A stretch of 64,000 nt of DNA, from the NCBI RefSeq assembly GCF_020510445.1, contig NZ_JAHBAG010000001.1:2394501-2458500 (forward strand). Reading direction: 5' to 3'. Source of the stretch: Hydrogenophaga taeniospiralis (GTDB lineage: Bacteria; Pseudomonadota; Gammaproteobacteria; Burkholderiales; Burkholderiaceae_C). Under the pieces are notes generated by a model. It did not search any database. It was not told the origin of the DNA and was given only the letters and a program-made list of their open reading frames with translations. A program made the translations under genes and the position numbers. This document shows positions 55,477-64,000 of the stretch, piece after piece (positions within the stretch are counted from its first letter, which is position 1; every line of letters begins with the position of its first letter).

Positions 55477-56418
55477 ATGTCCCGCTACCTCACCGCCGCT
55501 CTCTACAAGTTCGTCGATCTGCCCGACTTCGCCACGCTGCGCGAACCCCTGCTGGCGGCGTGTGAGGGCCATCAGGTCAAGGGCACGCTGCTGCTGGCCT
55601 GCGAAGGCATCAACGGCACCATCGCCGGCCCCGAGGCCGGCGTGCGCGCGGTGCTCGCGCACCTGCGCGCCGACCCGCGCCTGGCCACGTTGCAGCACAA
55701 GGAAGCCTGGGCCAGCCGCCCGCCGTTCCTGCGCATGAAGGTGCGGCTGAAGAAGGAGATCGTCACCCTGCAGGTGCCCGGGCTCGACCCGAACAAGACC
55801 GTGGGCCAGTACGTGAAACCGCAGGCCTGGGACGCCCTGCTGGCCGATCCGGATCTGCTGCTGATCGACACCCGCAACGACTACGAGGTCGCCATCGGCA
55901 CGTTCAAGGGCGCGATCAACCCGTCCATCAAGACCTTCACCGAACTGCCCGCCTGGCTCGACGCCCAGCCCGCGCTGCAGGGCGACAAGAAGCCCCGGGT
56001 GGCCATGTTCTGCACCGGCGGCATCCGCTGCGAAAAGTCCACCGCGCTGCTGAAGATGCGCGGCTTCGACGAGGTCTACCACCTCGAAGGCGGCATCCTC
56101 AAATACCTCGAAGAGATCCCGCCCGCGCAGAGCAGCTGGGAGGGCGAGTGCTTCGTGTTCGACGAACGCGTGAGCGTGGGCCACGGCCTGCGGCCCGGCC
56201 CCCACGAACTCTGCCGCTCCTGCCGCTGGCCGCTGGCCGACGCCGACAAGGCCTCGCCGCACTACGTCAAGGGCGTGAGCTGCCCGCACTGCCACGACCA
56301 GCGCACGCCCGAAGAAAAGGCCGGCCTGGCCGAACGCCAGCGCCAGGTGGAGCTGGCCGAAGCCCGTGGCGAGGTGCATGTGGGCGCGCGCATGCCGGAG
56401 CACGAGCCACCCCATTGA
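55477..56418 (+). CDS. trhO: tRNA U34 hydroxylase TrhO (rhodanese-domain protein)
   Basis: A 313-residue cytoplasmic protein that makes 5-hydroxyuridine at position 34 of certain tRNAs (TrhO/YceA family). The N-terminal acylphosphatase-like domain has [14 protein letters not shown]; the central rhodanese domain has the active-site loop [16 protein letters not shown]-terminal Cys-rich stretch includes [10 protein letters not shown] and CPHCHDQ. Length is normal. It converges with cbbR, whose stop lies 20 bases after its own. Confidence 0.9.
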   Translation: MSRYLTAALYKFVDLPDFATLREPLLAACEGHQVKGTLLLACEGINGTIAGPEAGVRAVLAHLRADPRLATLQHKEAWASRPPFLRMKVRLKKEIVTLQVPGLDPNKTVGQYVKPQAWDALLADPDLLLIDTRNDYEVAIGTFKGAINPSIKTFTELPAWLDAQPALQGDKKPRVAMFCTGGIRCEKSTALLKMRGFDEVYHLEGGILKYLEEIPPAQSSWEGECFVFDERVSVGHGLRPGPHELCRSCRWPLADADKASPHYVKGVSCPHCHDQRTPEEKAGLAERQRQVELAEARGEVHVGARMPEHEPPH

Positions 56419-56437
56419 TGCGGTGGCGCAGGCCGGC

Positions 56438-57379
56438 TCACTGCGCCTGCGGCAGGCGCAGCAGGCTCCCGTACTTTTCCGCCAGGTGGCTTTCGGCCCG
56501 CTCCAGCATGAAGTAGCGGAACGCCTCGGCCGCGGGTGAGAGCAGCTTGGACAGGGTGTGCACCACGTTCCAAGCGCGCACGATGGGCGTGCCTTCCACG
56601 TCGAGCGTGGCGATGAGCCCGTGTTCGAGTTCCAGGCCAATGGTGTGCAACGAGAGGAAGCTGATGCCCATGCCGGCCATCACGGCCTGTTTGATGGTCT
56701 CGTTGCTGCCCATCTCCATCACCACGCGCGGCTCCATGCGCGATTTCTCCAGAAAGTTTTCCATCGCGGCGCGCGTGCCCGAGCCGCGTTCGCGCAGGAT
56801 GAAACCGTAGGGCCGCAGGCTGTCCACCGTGGGGTGGCCCACCTTGAGCAGCGGGTGGTCGGTGGGGGCCACGAACACATGGGGGTGCGCGGCAAAAGGC
56901 TCGGCGCGCGTGGCCAGTTCTTTGGGCGGGCGGCCCATGATGGCGATGTCCACCTCGTTGCCGTGCAGCATCTTCACCAACTGTTCGCGGTTGCCCACCG
57001 CGAGGCGGATTTCCACGCCCTCGTGTTCGCGCTGGAACTCGGCCAGCAGCCGCGGCAGGAAGTACTTGGCGGTGCTGACCATGCCGATGGTGAGCGTGCC
57101 CACCTCCAGCCGCTGCAGGCGCGCGGCGGCGTCTTCGGCGTCTTTCAGCGTGGCGAGCACCTTGCGCGCGTACACCAGCATGTATTCGCCCGCCGTGGTC
57201 AGCGCCACCTGGCGCCCGGTGCGCTCGAACAGCGGCAGGCCCACATGGCCTTCGAGCTCCTTGACCTGCATGGTCACGGCCGGTGGCGAGAGGTGCAGCA
57301 CCTCGGCCGCGCGGGCAAAGCTCAGGTGCTTGGCGACCTCGACGAAAACCCGGAGCTGGCGAAAGGTGGCGTTCTTCAT
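56438..57379 (-). CDS. cbbR: LysR-type regulator CbbR of the Calvin cycle
   Basis: A 313-residue LysR regulator. The N-terminal helix-turn-helix (1-60) has FRQLRVFVEVAKHLSFARAAEVLHLSPPAVTMQVKELE, and the effector domain has VGTLTIGMVSTAKYFLPRLLAEF, typical of CbbR. It responds to intermediates such as ribulose-1,5-bisphosphate or NADPH in known cases and activates cbb operons. ATG at 57379-57377 is chosen because the longer frame runs across the neighbouring gene. It is divergent from cbbY with 111 bases between, where candidate binding sites lie. Confidence 0.9.
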   Translation of the reverse strand: MKNATFRQLRVFVEVAKHLSFARAAEVLHLSPPAVTMQVKELEGHVGLPLFERTGRQVALTTAGEYMLVYARKVLATLKDAEDAAARLQRLEVGTLTIGMVSTAKYFLPRLLAEFQREHEGVEIRLAVGNREQLVKMLHGNEVDIAIMGRPPKELATRAEPFAAHPHVFVAPTDHPLLKVGHPTVDSLRPYGFILRERGSGTRAAMENFLEKSRMEPRVVMEMGSNETIKQAVMAGMGISFLSLHTIGLELEHGLIATLDVEGTPIVRAWNVVHTLSKLLSPAAEAFRYFMLERAESHLAEKYGSLLRLPQAQ

Positions 57380-57430
57380 TAAGAAATAACTTAACTGAAA
57401 TTGAATAAATCGTGAATTTACCTTATTTAA
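57379..57430 (+). promoter_or_regulatory. cbb control region: candidate CbbR sites and promoter
   Basis: The A/T-rich region between cbbR and cbbY contains a palindrome TTAAG-N6-CTTAA (57379-57394). It also has three matches to the CbbR consensus TNA-N7-TNA (57396-57408, 57413-57425, 57418-57430). TTGAAT (57401-57406) and TATTTA (57424-57429), 17 bases apart, could be the cbbY promoter. High A/T makes chance matches likely, but the layout fits a LysR-controlled promoter. Confidence 0.5.
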
Positions 57431-57490
57431 GTCCGTGCCTATAGTCCGTTCATCCCCCCGACCACCCGGTCTTTGAAAAGGTGAACGGAC

Positions 57491-58198
57491 ATGTTGAAGG
57501 CCCTGATTTTTGATGTCGATGGCACCCTGGCCGACACGGAAAGCGTGCACCTGGAAGCGTTCAACCACGCTTTCAGAGAAGAGGGCCTGGACTGGCACTG
57601 GACGGTGGAGCAGTACACGCGGCTGCTCGACATCTCGGGCGGCAAGGAGCGCATGCTGCACCACTGGCGCACGGTGGACCCGGACATGACCGAGGTGGAC
57701 GCCGGCGCGGTGAACGACACCATCCACCGCCTGCACGAAACCAAGACCGCGTACTACGAAAACGCGGTCAACAACGGCGCGGTCACGCTGCGCCCGGGCG
57801 TGCTGGCGCTCATGAGCGAAGCGCGGGGCCAGGGCCTGCAGCTGGCCATTGCCACCACCACCTCGCCGGTCAACATCGCCGCGCTGCTGCGCTCGGCCAT
57901 CGGCCTGGACTGGCGCTCGCACTTCCTGTCGGTGGGCGACGCGAGCAACGCGCCGATGAAGAAGCCGCACCCGCAGGTCTACATGAAGGTGCTCGCCGAC
58001 CTGGGCATCCGCGCGGCCGACTGCGTGGCCTTTGAAGACTCGGCCAATGGCCTGCGCGCCGCCACCGCGGCCGGCCTGCCCACGGTGATCACCCCGAGCA
58101 GCTTCACGGCGCACCACGACTTCACAGGCGCCCTGCGCGTCGTGCCCGATCTGGGCGCGCTCGACGTGGCCCGTCTGCGCCAGTGGCACGGGCGCTGA
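57491..58198 (+). CDS. cbbY: CbbY-type HAD phosphatase
   Basis: This 235-residue HAD hydrolase has motif [11 protein letters not shown] (9-18), motif II ATTTS and motif [17 protein letters not shown] with [11 protein letters not shown]. It matches CbbY, which removes xylulose-1,5-bisphosphate, an inhibitor that RuBisCO makes by mistake. The CbbY-type block [10 protein letters not shown] is present. AAAAGGTGAACGG precedes the ATG. It is the first gene of the divergent cbb operon, although RuBisCO genes normally come before it. Confidence 0.88.
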   Translation: MLKALIFDVDGTLADTESVHLEAFNHAFREEGLDWHWTVEQYTRLLDISGGKERMLHHWRTVDPDMTEVDAGAVNDTIHRLHETKTAYYENAVNNGAVTLRPGVLALMSEARGQGLQLAIATTTSPVNIAALLRSAIGLDWRSHFLSVGDASNAPMKKPHPQVYMKVLADLGIRAADCVAFEDSANGLRAATAAGLPTVITPSSFTAHHDFTGALRVVPDLGALDVARLRQWHGR

Positions 58199-58233
58199 AC
58201 CCTTTTCCTTCCTCTTTCCAGCAGGCGTCGTCC

Positions 58234-58920
58234 ATGACCATCCGCATCGCACCGTCCATCCTCTCCGCCGACTTCGCCCGCCTGGGCGACGAGGTGCGCG
58301 CCATTGAAGCCGCCGGGGCCGACCTGGTGCACTTCGACGTGATGGACAACCACTACGTGCCCAACCTCACCATCGGCCCGCTGGTCTGCGAAGCGATCCG
58401 CCCCCACGTGAAGATCGGCATCGACGTGCACCTGATGGTGGAGCCGGTGGACGCGCTGATCCCGCTGTTCGCCAAGGCCGGCGCCAACCTCATCAGCTTC
58501 CATCCAGAGGCCAGCCGCCATGTGGACCGCACGCTGCAGCTGATCCGCGACCACGGCTGCAAGGCCGGCCTGGTGTTCAACCCCGCCACACCGCTGGCGC
58601 TGATGGACCATGTGATGGACCGGCTCGACCTGGTGCTGCTCATGAGCGTGAACCCCGGTTTCGGCGGGCAGGCGTTCATCCCCAGCACCTTGCCCAAGCT
58701 GGCCGAGGCGCGCCGCCGCATCGACGCCCACATGGCCACGGGCGGCCAGCCCATCTGGCTCGAAGTGGACGGCGGTGTGAAGGTGGACAACATCGGCGGC
58801 ATCGTGGCCGCGGGTGCCGACACCCTGGTGGCCGGCAGTGCCGTGTTTGGCGCGCCCGACAACGACGGTGGCTACAAGACCGTGATGAAAACGCTCAGGA
58901 CGAACGCGTCCGCACACTGA
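58234..58920 (+). CDS. rpe: Ribulose-phosphate 3-epimerase
   Basis: A 228-residue TIM-barrel enzyme that interconverts ribulose-5-phosphate and xylulose-5-phosphate in the Calvin and pentose-phosphate paths. It has [33 protein letters not shown] with catalytic Asp and His, [14 protein letters not shown], and [13 protein letters not shown] with the second catalytic Asp. ATG 58234 is chosen. It lies 35 bases after cbbY in the operon, so cbbE would be an equally apt name. Confidence 0.93.
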   Translation: MTIRIAPSILSADFARLGDEVRAIEAAGADLVHFDVMDNHYVPNLTIGPLVCEAIRPHVKIGIDVHLMVEPVDALIPLFAKAGANLISFHPEASRHVDRTLQLIRDHGCKAGLVFNPATPLALMDHVMDRLDLVLLMSVNPGFGGQAFIPSTLPKLAEARRRIDAHMATGGQPIWLEVDGGVKVDNIGGIVAAGADTLVAGSAVFGAPDNDGGYKTVMKTLRTNASAH

Positions 58921-58947
58921 ATTCCAGCAACTCCCCGAAAGCCTCCC

Positions 58948-60045
58948 ATGACCACGCGCCGCCGCTTCACGCTCACGCAATACCTGATCGAACAACGCCG
59001 CCGCTTCCCCGGCGCCAGCGGCGACTTCAACGCGCTGCTGCTCGACGTCGCCCTGGCCTGCAAGGCGATCGCGCGCACGGTGGCCTTTGGTGAGCTCGGC
59101 AGCGTGCTCGGCCAGCCGGCGCCCGAGGTCACGACCAGCGTCAACGTGCAGGGCGAAGAGCAGAAGAAGCTCGACGTGATCAGCAACGAGTACTTCACGC
59201 AGATGACGGAGTGGGGCGGCCACCTGGCGGGCATGGCGTCCGAAGAGATGGACCACCCGTACCAGATCCCGGCCACCATGCAGCGCGGCAAGTACATGCT
59301 GGTGTTCGACCCGCTGGACGGCTCCAGCAACATCGACGTGAACGTGACCGTGGGCAGCATCTTCAGCGTGCTGCGCGCGCCGCAGGACGTGATCGACAGC
59401 GGGCGCGACGTGGTCGAAGCCGACTTCCTGCAGCCCGGCACCCAGCAGCTCGCCGCCGGCTACGCGCTCTACGGCCCCACCACCATGCTGGTGCTCACGG
59501 TGGGCAACGGCGTGGCCGGCTTCACACTGGACCCGAACCTCGGCCAGTTCATGCTCACGCACCCGAACCTGCAGATTCCTGAGGATACGCACGAGTTCGC
59601 CATCAACGCGTCCAACAGCCGCTTCTGGGAAGCACCGGTCAAGCGCTACGTGGACGAGTGCCTGGCCGGCAAGACCGGCGCGCGCGGCAAGGACTTCAAC
59701 ATGCGCTGGATCGCCAGCATGGTGGCCGAGGCGCACCGCATCCTCATGCGCGGTGGCGTCTTCATGTACCCGCGCGACACCAAGGACCCGAGCAAGAACG
59801 GCCGCCTGCGCCTGCTCTACGAAGCCAACCCGGTGGGCATGATCATCGAACAGGCCGGCGGTCGCGCCAGCACCGGCCGCGAACCCATGTTGTCCGTGCA
59901 GCCGACCGCGCTGCACCAGCGCATCGGCCTGGTGTTCGGTAGCAAAAACGAAGTGGAGCGCATCGAGCGCTACCACCGCGAGCCGGGTGCCTACAAGGAC
60001 GACAGCAATCCGCTGTTCGCCGAGCGCTCGCTTTTCCGGGCCTAG
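58948..60045 (+). CDS. fbp: Class 1 fructose-1,6-bisphosphatase
   Basis: A 365-residue enzyme that converts fructose-1,6-bisphosphate to fructose-6-phosphate in gluconeogenesis and the Calvin cycle. It has [19 protein letters not shown], the metal-binding [38 protein letters not shown] and [18 protein letters not shown]. Length is normal for the bacterial group. It lies 27 bases after rpe (cbbF in operon terms) and is followed by a repeat and then prk. Confidence 0.93.
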   Translation: MTTRRRFTLTQYLIEQRRRFPGASGDFNALLLDVALACKAIARTVAFGELGSVLGQPAPEVTTSVNVQGEEQKKLDVISNEYFTQMTEWGGHLAGMASEEMDHPYQIPATMQRGKYMLVFDPLDGSSNIDVNVTVGSIFSVLRAPQDVIDSGRDVVEADFLQPGTQQLAAGYALYGPTTMLVLTVGNGVAGFTLDPNLGQFMLTHPNLQIPEDTHEFAINASNSRFWEAPVKRYVDECLAGKTGARGKDFNMRWIASMVAEAHRILMRGGVFMYPRDTKDPSKNGRLRLLYEANPVGMIIEQAGGRASTGREPMLSVQPTALHQRIGLVFGSKNEVERIERYHREPGAYKDDSNPLFAERSLFRA

Positions 60046-60048
60046 AGG

Positions 60049-60145
60049 CCACCCCGCGCCGCGCCCAAGGGCGCGTCACCCCTCAAGGGGGCGGCACTGG
60101 CGGCCCGGCAAAGCCGGTTCCGCGGTGCCCTCGGTGGGACCTTCT
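60049..60145 (+). repeat. G/C-rich palindromic repeat between fbp and prk
   Basis: It contains GCGCCC-AAGGGCGC, CCCCTCAAGGGGG and CCCGGCAAAGCCGG in turn, then GGTGCCCTCGGTGGGACC. The layout is that of 17440-17535. It adds about 100 bases between two genes of the cbb operon and could reduce read-through or stabilise mRNA. Confidence 0.55.
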
Positions 60146-60178
60146 TCGGTCGAATTGATTTGTTTTTTGGAGATACAA

Positions 60179-61063
60179 ATGTCTGAACGCCATCCCATCA
60201 TCGCGATCACCGGTTCATCGGGAGCCGGAACGTCCACCGTCACCCGCACCTTCCAGAACATCTTCCGTCGCGAGAACGTGACGGCCGGCATCATCGAGGG
60301 CGACAGCTTCCACCGCTACGACCGCAAGGAAATGAAGGTCAAGGCGGCCGAGGCGGAGAAGGCGGGCAACAACAACTTCAGCCACTTCGGTGCCGAGGCC
60401 AACCTGTTTGGCGACATCGAGAACCTGTTCCGCACCTACAGCGAAACCGGCCAGGGCAAGTGCCGCAAGTACCTGCACAACGCCGAAGAGGCCGCGCCTT
60501 ACAAACAGGACCCGGGCACCTTCACCGCCTGGGAAGACCTGCCGGCCAACACCGACATGCTGTTCTACGAAGGCCTGCACGGCGCCGTGGTCACGCCCGA
60601 ACACAATGTGGCGAAGTACCCGGACCTGCTGGTCGGCGTGGTGCCCGTGATCAACCTGGAATGGATCCAGAAGCTCTATCGCGACAAGAACATGCGCGGC
60701 TACAGCGCCGATGCGGTGACCGACACCATCCTGCGCCGCATGCCCGACTACGTGAACTACATCACCCCGCAGTTCCAACACACGCACGTGAACTTCCAGC
60801 GCGTGCCCATCGTGGACACCAGCAACCCCTTCGTGGCGCGTGACGTGCCCACCGCCGACGAGAGCATGGTGGTGATCCGTTTCGCCCAGCCCAAGGGCAT
60901 CGATTTCCAGTACCTGCTGAGCATGATCAACGGCTCCATGATGAGCCGCGCCAACACTATCGTGGTGCCGGGCGGGAAGATGGAGTTGGCGATGCAGCTG
61001 ATCTTCACGCCCTTTATTTGGCGCATGGTTGAGCGGAAAAAACGGGCCATGGGAGTGGCCTGA
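60179..61063 (+). CDS. prk: Phosphoribulokinase
   Basis: A 294-residue class I phosphoribulokinase that makes ribulose-1,5-bisphosphate, the hallmark enzyme of the Calvin cycle with RuBisCO. The P-loop GSSGAGTSTVTRTF (12-25) has Thr where other kinases have Lys; this is normal for this family. GDSFHRYDRKEMK and FYEGLHGAVV with the catalytic Asp/Glu region and MINGSMMSRANTIVVPGGKM follow. GGAGATAC precedes ATG 60179. In operon terms this is cbbP. Confidence 0.94.
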   Translation: MSERHPIIAITGSSGAGTSTVTRTFQNIFRRENVTAGIIEGDSFHRYDRKEMKVKAAEAEKAGNNNFSHFGAEANLFGDIENLFRTYSETGQGKCRKYLHNAEEAAPYKQDPGTFTAWEDLPANTDMLFYEGLHGAVVTPEHNVAKYPDLLVGVVPVINLEWIQKLYRDKNMRGYSADAVTDTILRRMPDYVNYITPQFQHTHVNFQRVPIVDTSNPFVARDVPTADESMVVIRFAQPKGIDFQYLLSMINGSMMSRANTIVVPGGKMELAMQLIFTPFIWRMVERKKRAMGVA

Positions 61064-61086
61064 ACTTTTGATCGGCGCTGCTTCAC

Positions 61087-61200
61087 GCGGGCCCCCATCC
61101 CCGCCTTCCCCCAGAGGGGGAAGGAGTGAAAGCCCGAATGCCATGGCTTCCCCGCATAGCTCCCTCCCCCGCTGGGGGAGGGCAGGGGTGGGGGCCCGCC
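61087..61200 (+). repeat. MITE-like inverted-repeat element between prk and tkt
   Basis: Imperfect terminal inverted repeats (GCGGGCCCCCATCCCCGCC at 61087-61105 and GGGCAGGGGTGGGGGCCCGC at the right, ending 61200) flank two inner hairpins, TTCCCCC-AGA-GGGGGAA and CCTCCCCC-GCT-GGGGGAGG. The element fills most of the 180-base gap and has no coding sequence. It could form a long folded structure in the cbb mRNA. Confidence 0.6.
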
Positions 61201-61243
61201 AGAAGACACCTCCGTAAGAAACCCGAACCTCCAAAGGTCACCC

Positions 61244-63322
61244 ATGAACAACCCCTCTCCCGAACTCGCCCGCCAGATGGCCAACGCCATCCGCATGCTC
61301 GCCGTGGACGCGGTGGAAAAAGCCAAGAGCGGCCACCCCGGCGCACCCATGGGCATGGCCGACATCGCAGAGGTGCTGTGGAACCGCCACCTCAAGCACA
61401 ACCCGAGCAACCCCCACTGGCCCGACCGCGACCGCTTCGTGCTGTCCAACGGCCACGGCTCGATGCTGATCTACGCGCTGCTGCACCTGACCGGCTACGA
61501 CCTGCCGATGAGCGAGCTGAAGAATTTCCGCCAGCTGCACAGCAGGACTGCGGGCCACCCCGAGGTGGGCATCACCCCCGGCGTGGAAACCACCACCGGC
61601 CCGCTGGGCCAGGGCATCAGCAACGCGGTGGGCATGGCGCTGGCCGAGAAGTTGCTCGCCCAGGAGTTCAACCGCGAAGACGAAGACGTCACGCACACCA
61701 TCGTCGACCACTTCACCTACGCCTTCCTGGGCGACGGTTGCATGATGGAAGGCATCAGCCACGAAGCCTGTGCACTGGCCGGCACGCTGCGCCTGTCCAA
61801 GCTGGTGGCGTTCTACGACGACAACGGCATCTCCATCGACGGTCACGTTGAAGGCTGGTTCACCGACGACACGCCCAAGCGCTTCGACGCCTACGGCTGG
61901 CACGTGATACCGAACGTGGACGGCCACAACCCGGCCGCGATCGAGGCCGCGCTGGTGGAAGCGAAAAAGCAGGGCGCCCGCGCCGACGGCAAACCCACGC
62001 TGATCTGCTGCAAGACCGTGATCGGCATGGGTTCGCCCAACAAGGCCGGCACGCACGACGTGCACGGCGCCGCACTGGGCGCCGCCGAGGTGCAGGCCAC
62101 GCGCGACGAGCTGGGCTGGACCGCGCCACCGTTCGAAATCCCCACCGAGATCGCGCAGGCCTGGAACGCCGTGGAGCGCGGCGCCGAGGCCGAACGCGCC
62201 TGGCGCCAGCGCTTCGAGGCCTACCGCACGCAGTACCCGCTGGAAGCGGCCGAGTTCGAGCGCCGCATGGCCGGGGACCTGTTGCCCGACTTCGCGCAGA
62301 AGCTGCCCGAGGTGCTGGAGGCCATCGCCGCCAGGGCCGACGCCTTCGCCACACGCAAGGCCAGCCAGAACGCGCTGGACCTGCTGGCGCCGCTGGTGCC
62401 CGAGTTCTTCGGCGGCAGCGCCGACCTGACCGGCTCCAACCTCACCAACTTCAAGGGTTGCGTGAAGGCCGGGCGCGATGCCTGGGGCAACCACCTGAGC
62501 TACGGCGTGCGCGAGTTCGGCATGGCCGCGATCATGAACGGCGTGGCCCTGCACGGTGGTTTCATTCCCTACGGCGGCACCTTCCTCACGTTCTCCGACT
62601 ACAGCCGCAACGCCATCCGCATGGCCACGCTGATGAAGCAGCGCGTGATCCATGTGTTCACGCACGACTCCATCGGCCTGGGCGAAGACGGGCCAACGCA
62701 TCAGAGCGTGGAGCACGTGCCCAGCCTGCGCATCATCCCGGGGCTGGATGTCTGGCGCCCGGCCGATGGCCTGGAAACCGCCGTGGCCTGGGCCTGCGCC
62801 ATCGAGCGCCGGGATGGCCCGAGCGCGCTCTGCCTCTCGCGCCAGAATCTGCCGCGCCTGAGCGACGCCAGCATGGTCGAGAAGATCCGCAAGGGCGGCT
62901 ACATCCTGGCCGAAGGCAAGCACCCGCAGGCGGTCATCCTGGCCACGGGTTCCGAAACCTCGCTCGCCATGGAGGCGCACGTGGCGCTCGCGCTGGAGGG
63001 CATCAGCACCCGTGTGGTGTCCATGCCCAGCAGCAACGTGTTCGACCGCCAGCCCGCCGCCTACCAGGACATGGTGCTGCCGCTGGCGCTGCCCACGGTG
63101 GCGGTCGAAGCTGCGCATCCGGACTTCTGGCGCAAGTACGTGGGGCGTACCGGTGTGGTGGTGGGCATCGCCACGTTCGGCGAGTCGGCGCCGGCCAAGG
63201 ACCTGTACGCGCACTTCGGCATCACCAGCGCACGCGTGTGCGAGGCGGTGAAAGCCTGTGTGCTCACCCACAAAGCCGTTGGCCCTGAGCCTGTCGAAGG
63301 GCTCACCGCCGGCGTGGTGTGA
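61244..63322 (+). CDS. tkt: Transketolase
   Basis: A 692-residue thiamine-diphosphate enzyme that moves two-carbon units between sugar phosphates (Calvin and pentose-phosphate paths). It has [19 protein letters not shown] near 27-45, the ThDP-binding [15 protein letters not shown], and [19 protein letters not shown] with catalytic His residues. The last residues ([15 protein letters not shown]) are coded by a REP-like repeat that covers the 3' end, so the natural C-terminus was shorter or different. CTCCAAAGGTCACCC is the ribosome site. In operon terms this is cbbT. Confidence 0.93.
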   Translation: MNNPSPELARQMANAIRMLAVDAVEKAKSGHPGAPMGMADIAEVLWNRHLKHNPSNPHWPDRDRFVLSNGHGSMLIYALLHLTGYDLPMSELKNFRQLHSRTAGHPEVGITPGVETTTGPLGQGISNAVGMALAEKLLAQEFNREDEDVTHTIVDHFTYAFLGDGCMMEGISHEACALAGTLRLSKLVAFYDDNGISIDGHVEGWFTDDTPKRFDAYGWHVIPNVDGHNPAAIEAALVEAKKQGARADGKPTLICCKTVIGMGSPNKAGTHDVHGAALGAAEVQATRDELGWTAPPFEIPTEIAQAWNAVERGAEAERAWRQRFEAYRTQYPLEAAEFERRMAGDLLPDFAQKLPEVLEAIAARADAFATRKASQNALDLLAPLVPEFFGGSADLTGSNLTNFKGCVKAGRDAWGNHLSYGVREFGMAAIMNGVALHGGFIPYGGTFLTFSDYSRNAIRMATLMKQRVIHVFTHDSIGLGEDGPTHQSVEHVPSLRIIPGLDVWRPADGLETAVAWACAIERRDGPSALCLSRQNLPRLSDASMVEKIRKGGYILAEGKHPQAVILATGSETSLAMEAHVALALEGISTRVVSMPSSNVFDRQPAAYQDMVLPLALPTVAVEAAHPDFWRKYVGRTGVVVGIATFGESAPAKDLYAHFGITSARVCEAVKACVLTHKAVGPEPVEGLTAGVV

Positions 63323-63349
63323 AGGCTTTCACAAGCTCGGCCCGAACGG
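63277..63349 (+). repeat. Pair of inverted REP-like repeats at the end of tkt
   Basis: The first unit (63277-63302) contains CCTGAGCCTGTCGAAGGGC, the complement of the repeat in tex (46967-46992). The second (63324-63349) is a degenerate copy in the other direction, with CTCGGCCCGAACGG. They are 21 bases apart and contain the tkt stop, forming a BIME-like pair that could fold in the mRNA. Confidence 0.6.
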
Positions 63350-63360
63350 AGTCCCCATCC

Positions 63361-64000
63361 ATGAACCTTCCCTACGACCTGATCCTGTTCGACCTGGACG
63401 GCACGCTGATCGGCACCGCGCCCGAGATCGCCGATGCGGTCAACGACACGCTCACCGCCCTGGGCCACCCCGCGGTATCGCAGCAAGAGGTGACCGACTG
63501 GATCGGCCACGGCACGCGCGAGCTGCTGATCCAGGCGCTGGCCAAGCTGCTCAACACCAGCACGCAGCAGGTGCGCGAGGCCGAGGCCTTTCCGGCCATC
63601 GAAGCCGAGTTCGGCCAGCACTACCAGCGGCGTTGCGGCACGCGCAGCCACCTGTACCCCCACGTGCGCGAAACGCTGCAGGCGCTGCGCGCCGCGGGGG
63701 TGAAGCTTGCGGTGGTGACCAACAAGGAAGGCCGCTACACCCAGACCGTGCTGGATGCACACCAGCTCGCGCCGCTGTTTGACCGTGTGGTCAGCGGCGA
63801 CACCTTGCCGGTGAAGAAACCCGACCCGGCCGGCATTCACGACTGCCTGCGGCGTTTCGGCGTGGCGCCCGAACGCGCGCTGTTCGTGGGCGACTCCAGC
63901 ATCGACGTGGCCACCGCGCGCAACGCGGGCATTGCCGTGTGGGTGCTGCCCTATGGCTACAACATGGGTGAGCCCATCGAGGCCTGCGGGCCCGATCGCG
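63361..64000 (+). CDS. gph: Phosphoglycolate phosphatase (partial, cut by window end)
   Basis: The first 213 residues of a HAD phosphatase are visible: motif I LFDLDGTLIGTAPEIADAVND (9-28), motif II VVTNKEG, motif III/IV KKPDPAGIHDCL and FVGDSSIDVATARNAG. This is the Gph/CbbZ type that hydrolyses 2-phosphoglycolate made by the oxygenase reaction of RuBisCO. It starts 38 bases after tkt, separated by the REP pair, and continues past the window. It belongs to the same operon. Confidence 0.9.
   Translation, partial: MNLPYDLILFDLDGTLIGTAPEIADAVNDTLTALGHPAVSQQEVTDWIGHGTRELLIQALAKLLNTSTQQVREAEAFPAIEAEFGQHYQRRCGTRSHLYPHVRETLQALRAAGVKLAVVTNKEGRYTQTVLDAHQLAPLFDRVVSGDTLPVKKPDPAGIHDCLRRFGVAPERALFVGDSSIDVATARNAGIAVWVLPYGYNMGEPIEACGPDR

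Noticed and set aside
60212..60254. Phosphoribulokinase P-loop without Lys (GSSGAGTST)
   Set aside because: Thr in this place is normal for class I phosphoribulokinases, so it is not a defect.

Overview
The window is high-GC, densely coded DNA that fits a betaproteobacterium of the Burkholderiales, most likely Comamonadaceae. Hydrogenophaga or a close relative is my best guess. The reasons are three Bug-type tricarboxylate-transporter receptors, a CbbR-type regulator divergent from Calvin-cycle genes that include phosphoribulokinase (facultative autotrophy), and dispersed palindromic repeats of a kind I associate with that family. The genus is an inference.

Region 1 (1-20310) is an acyl-CoA and branched-substrate catabolic block, all on the + strand. 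It holds the end of livH, then livM-livG-livF, a FadB-type bifunctional enzyme, a thiolase, two hotdog thioesterases, an AtuA-like protein with its small partner, a Bug receptor, two acyl-CoA dehydrogenases (one AidB-like), two SDRs, a CurA-like reductase, a GST, a GNAT enzyme, an O6-alkylguanine methyltransferase, an AraC regulator and a VOC protein. Tight spacing and several stop/start overlaps suggest one or a few long operons for uptake and beta-oxidation of an unidentified carboxylic acid.

Region 2 (20645-34038) is a complete Tad (tight adherence) pilus locus. It has two Flp pilins, a prepilin peptidase, an extra AAA+ ATPase, CpaB/RcpC, the secretin, a small lipoprotein, TadG and two TadE-like pseudopilins, TadZ, TadA, TadB, TadC and a TadD-like TPR lipoprotein. 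Convergent with it (37989-34093, - strand) is a four-gene set that looks like a divergent curli/holdfast-anchor system. Its members are a small secreted three-repeat protein, a small periplasmic protein, a CsgG/HfaB-like lipoprotein with a DUF4384 tail, and a Sel1-repeat protein. A NarL-type response regulator and its histidine kinase (38499-40813) lie next to both surface systems and may control them.

Region 3 (about 40814-46193) is a visibly more A/T-rich accessory island. It contains three integron attC recombination sites (42367-42432, 43898-43963, 44411-44503), gene cassettes for a TIR-domain protein, a candidate HEPN protein and a small membrane protein, a cassette gene disrupted by a palindromic repeat, and a secreted ten-cysteine protein. 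No integrase gene is visible, so it is a cassette cluster without integrase within this window. A short decayed copy of tex lies at its left edge, and the intact tex lies at its right edge.

Region 4 (46194-56418) is ordinary chromosome: tex, two tandem HDOD proteins, two tandem Bug receptors, a patatin-like hydrolase with an AraC regulator, a YbhB-like protein and trhO. Region 5 (56438-64000) is the Calvin-cycle set: cbbR divergent from cbbY-rpe-fbp-prk-tkt-gph. RuBisCO genes are absent from the usual place between cbbR and cbbY. Repeat elements have been captured inside or at the ends of at least five coding genes (livG leader, the AtuA partner, the GNAT gene, tex, tkt).
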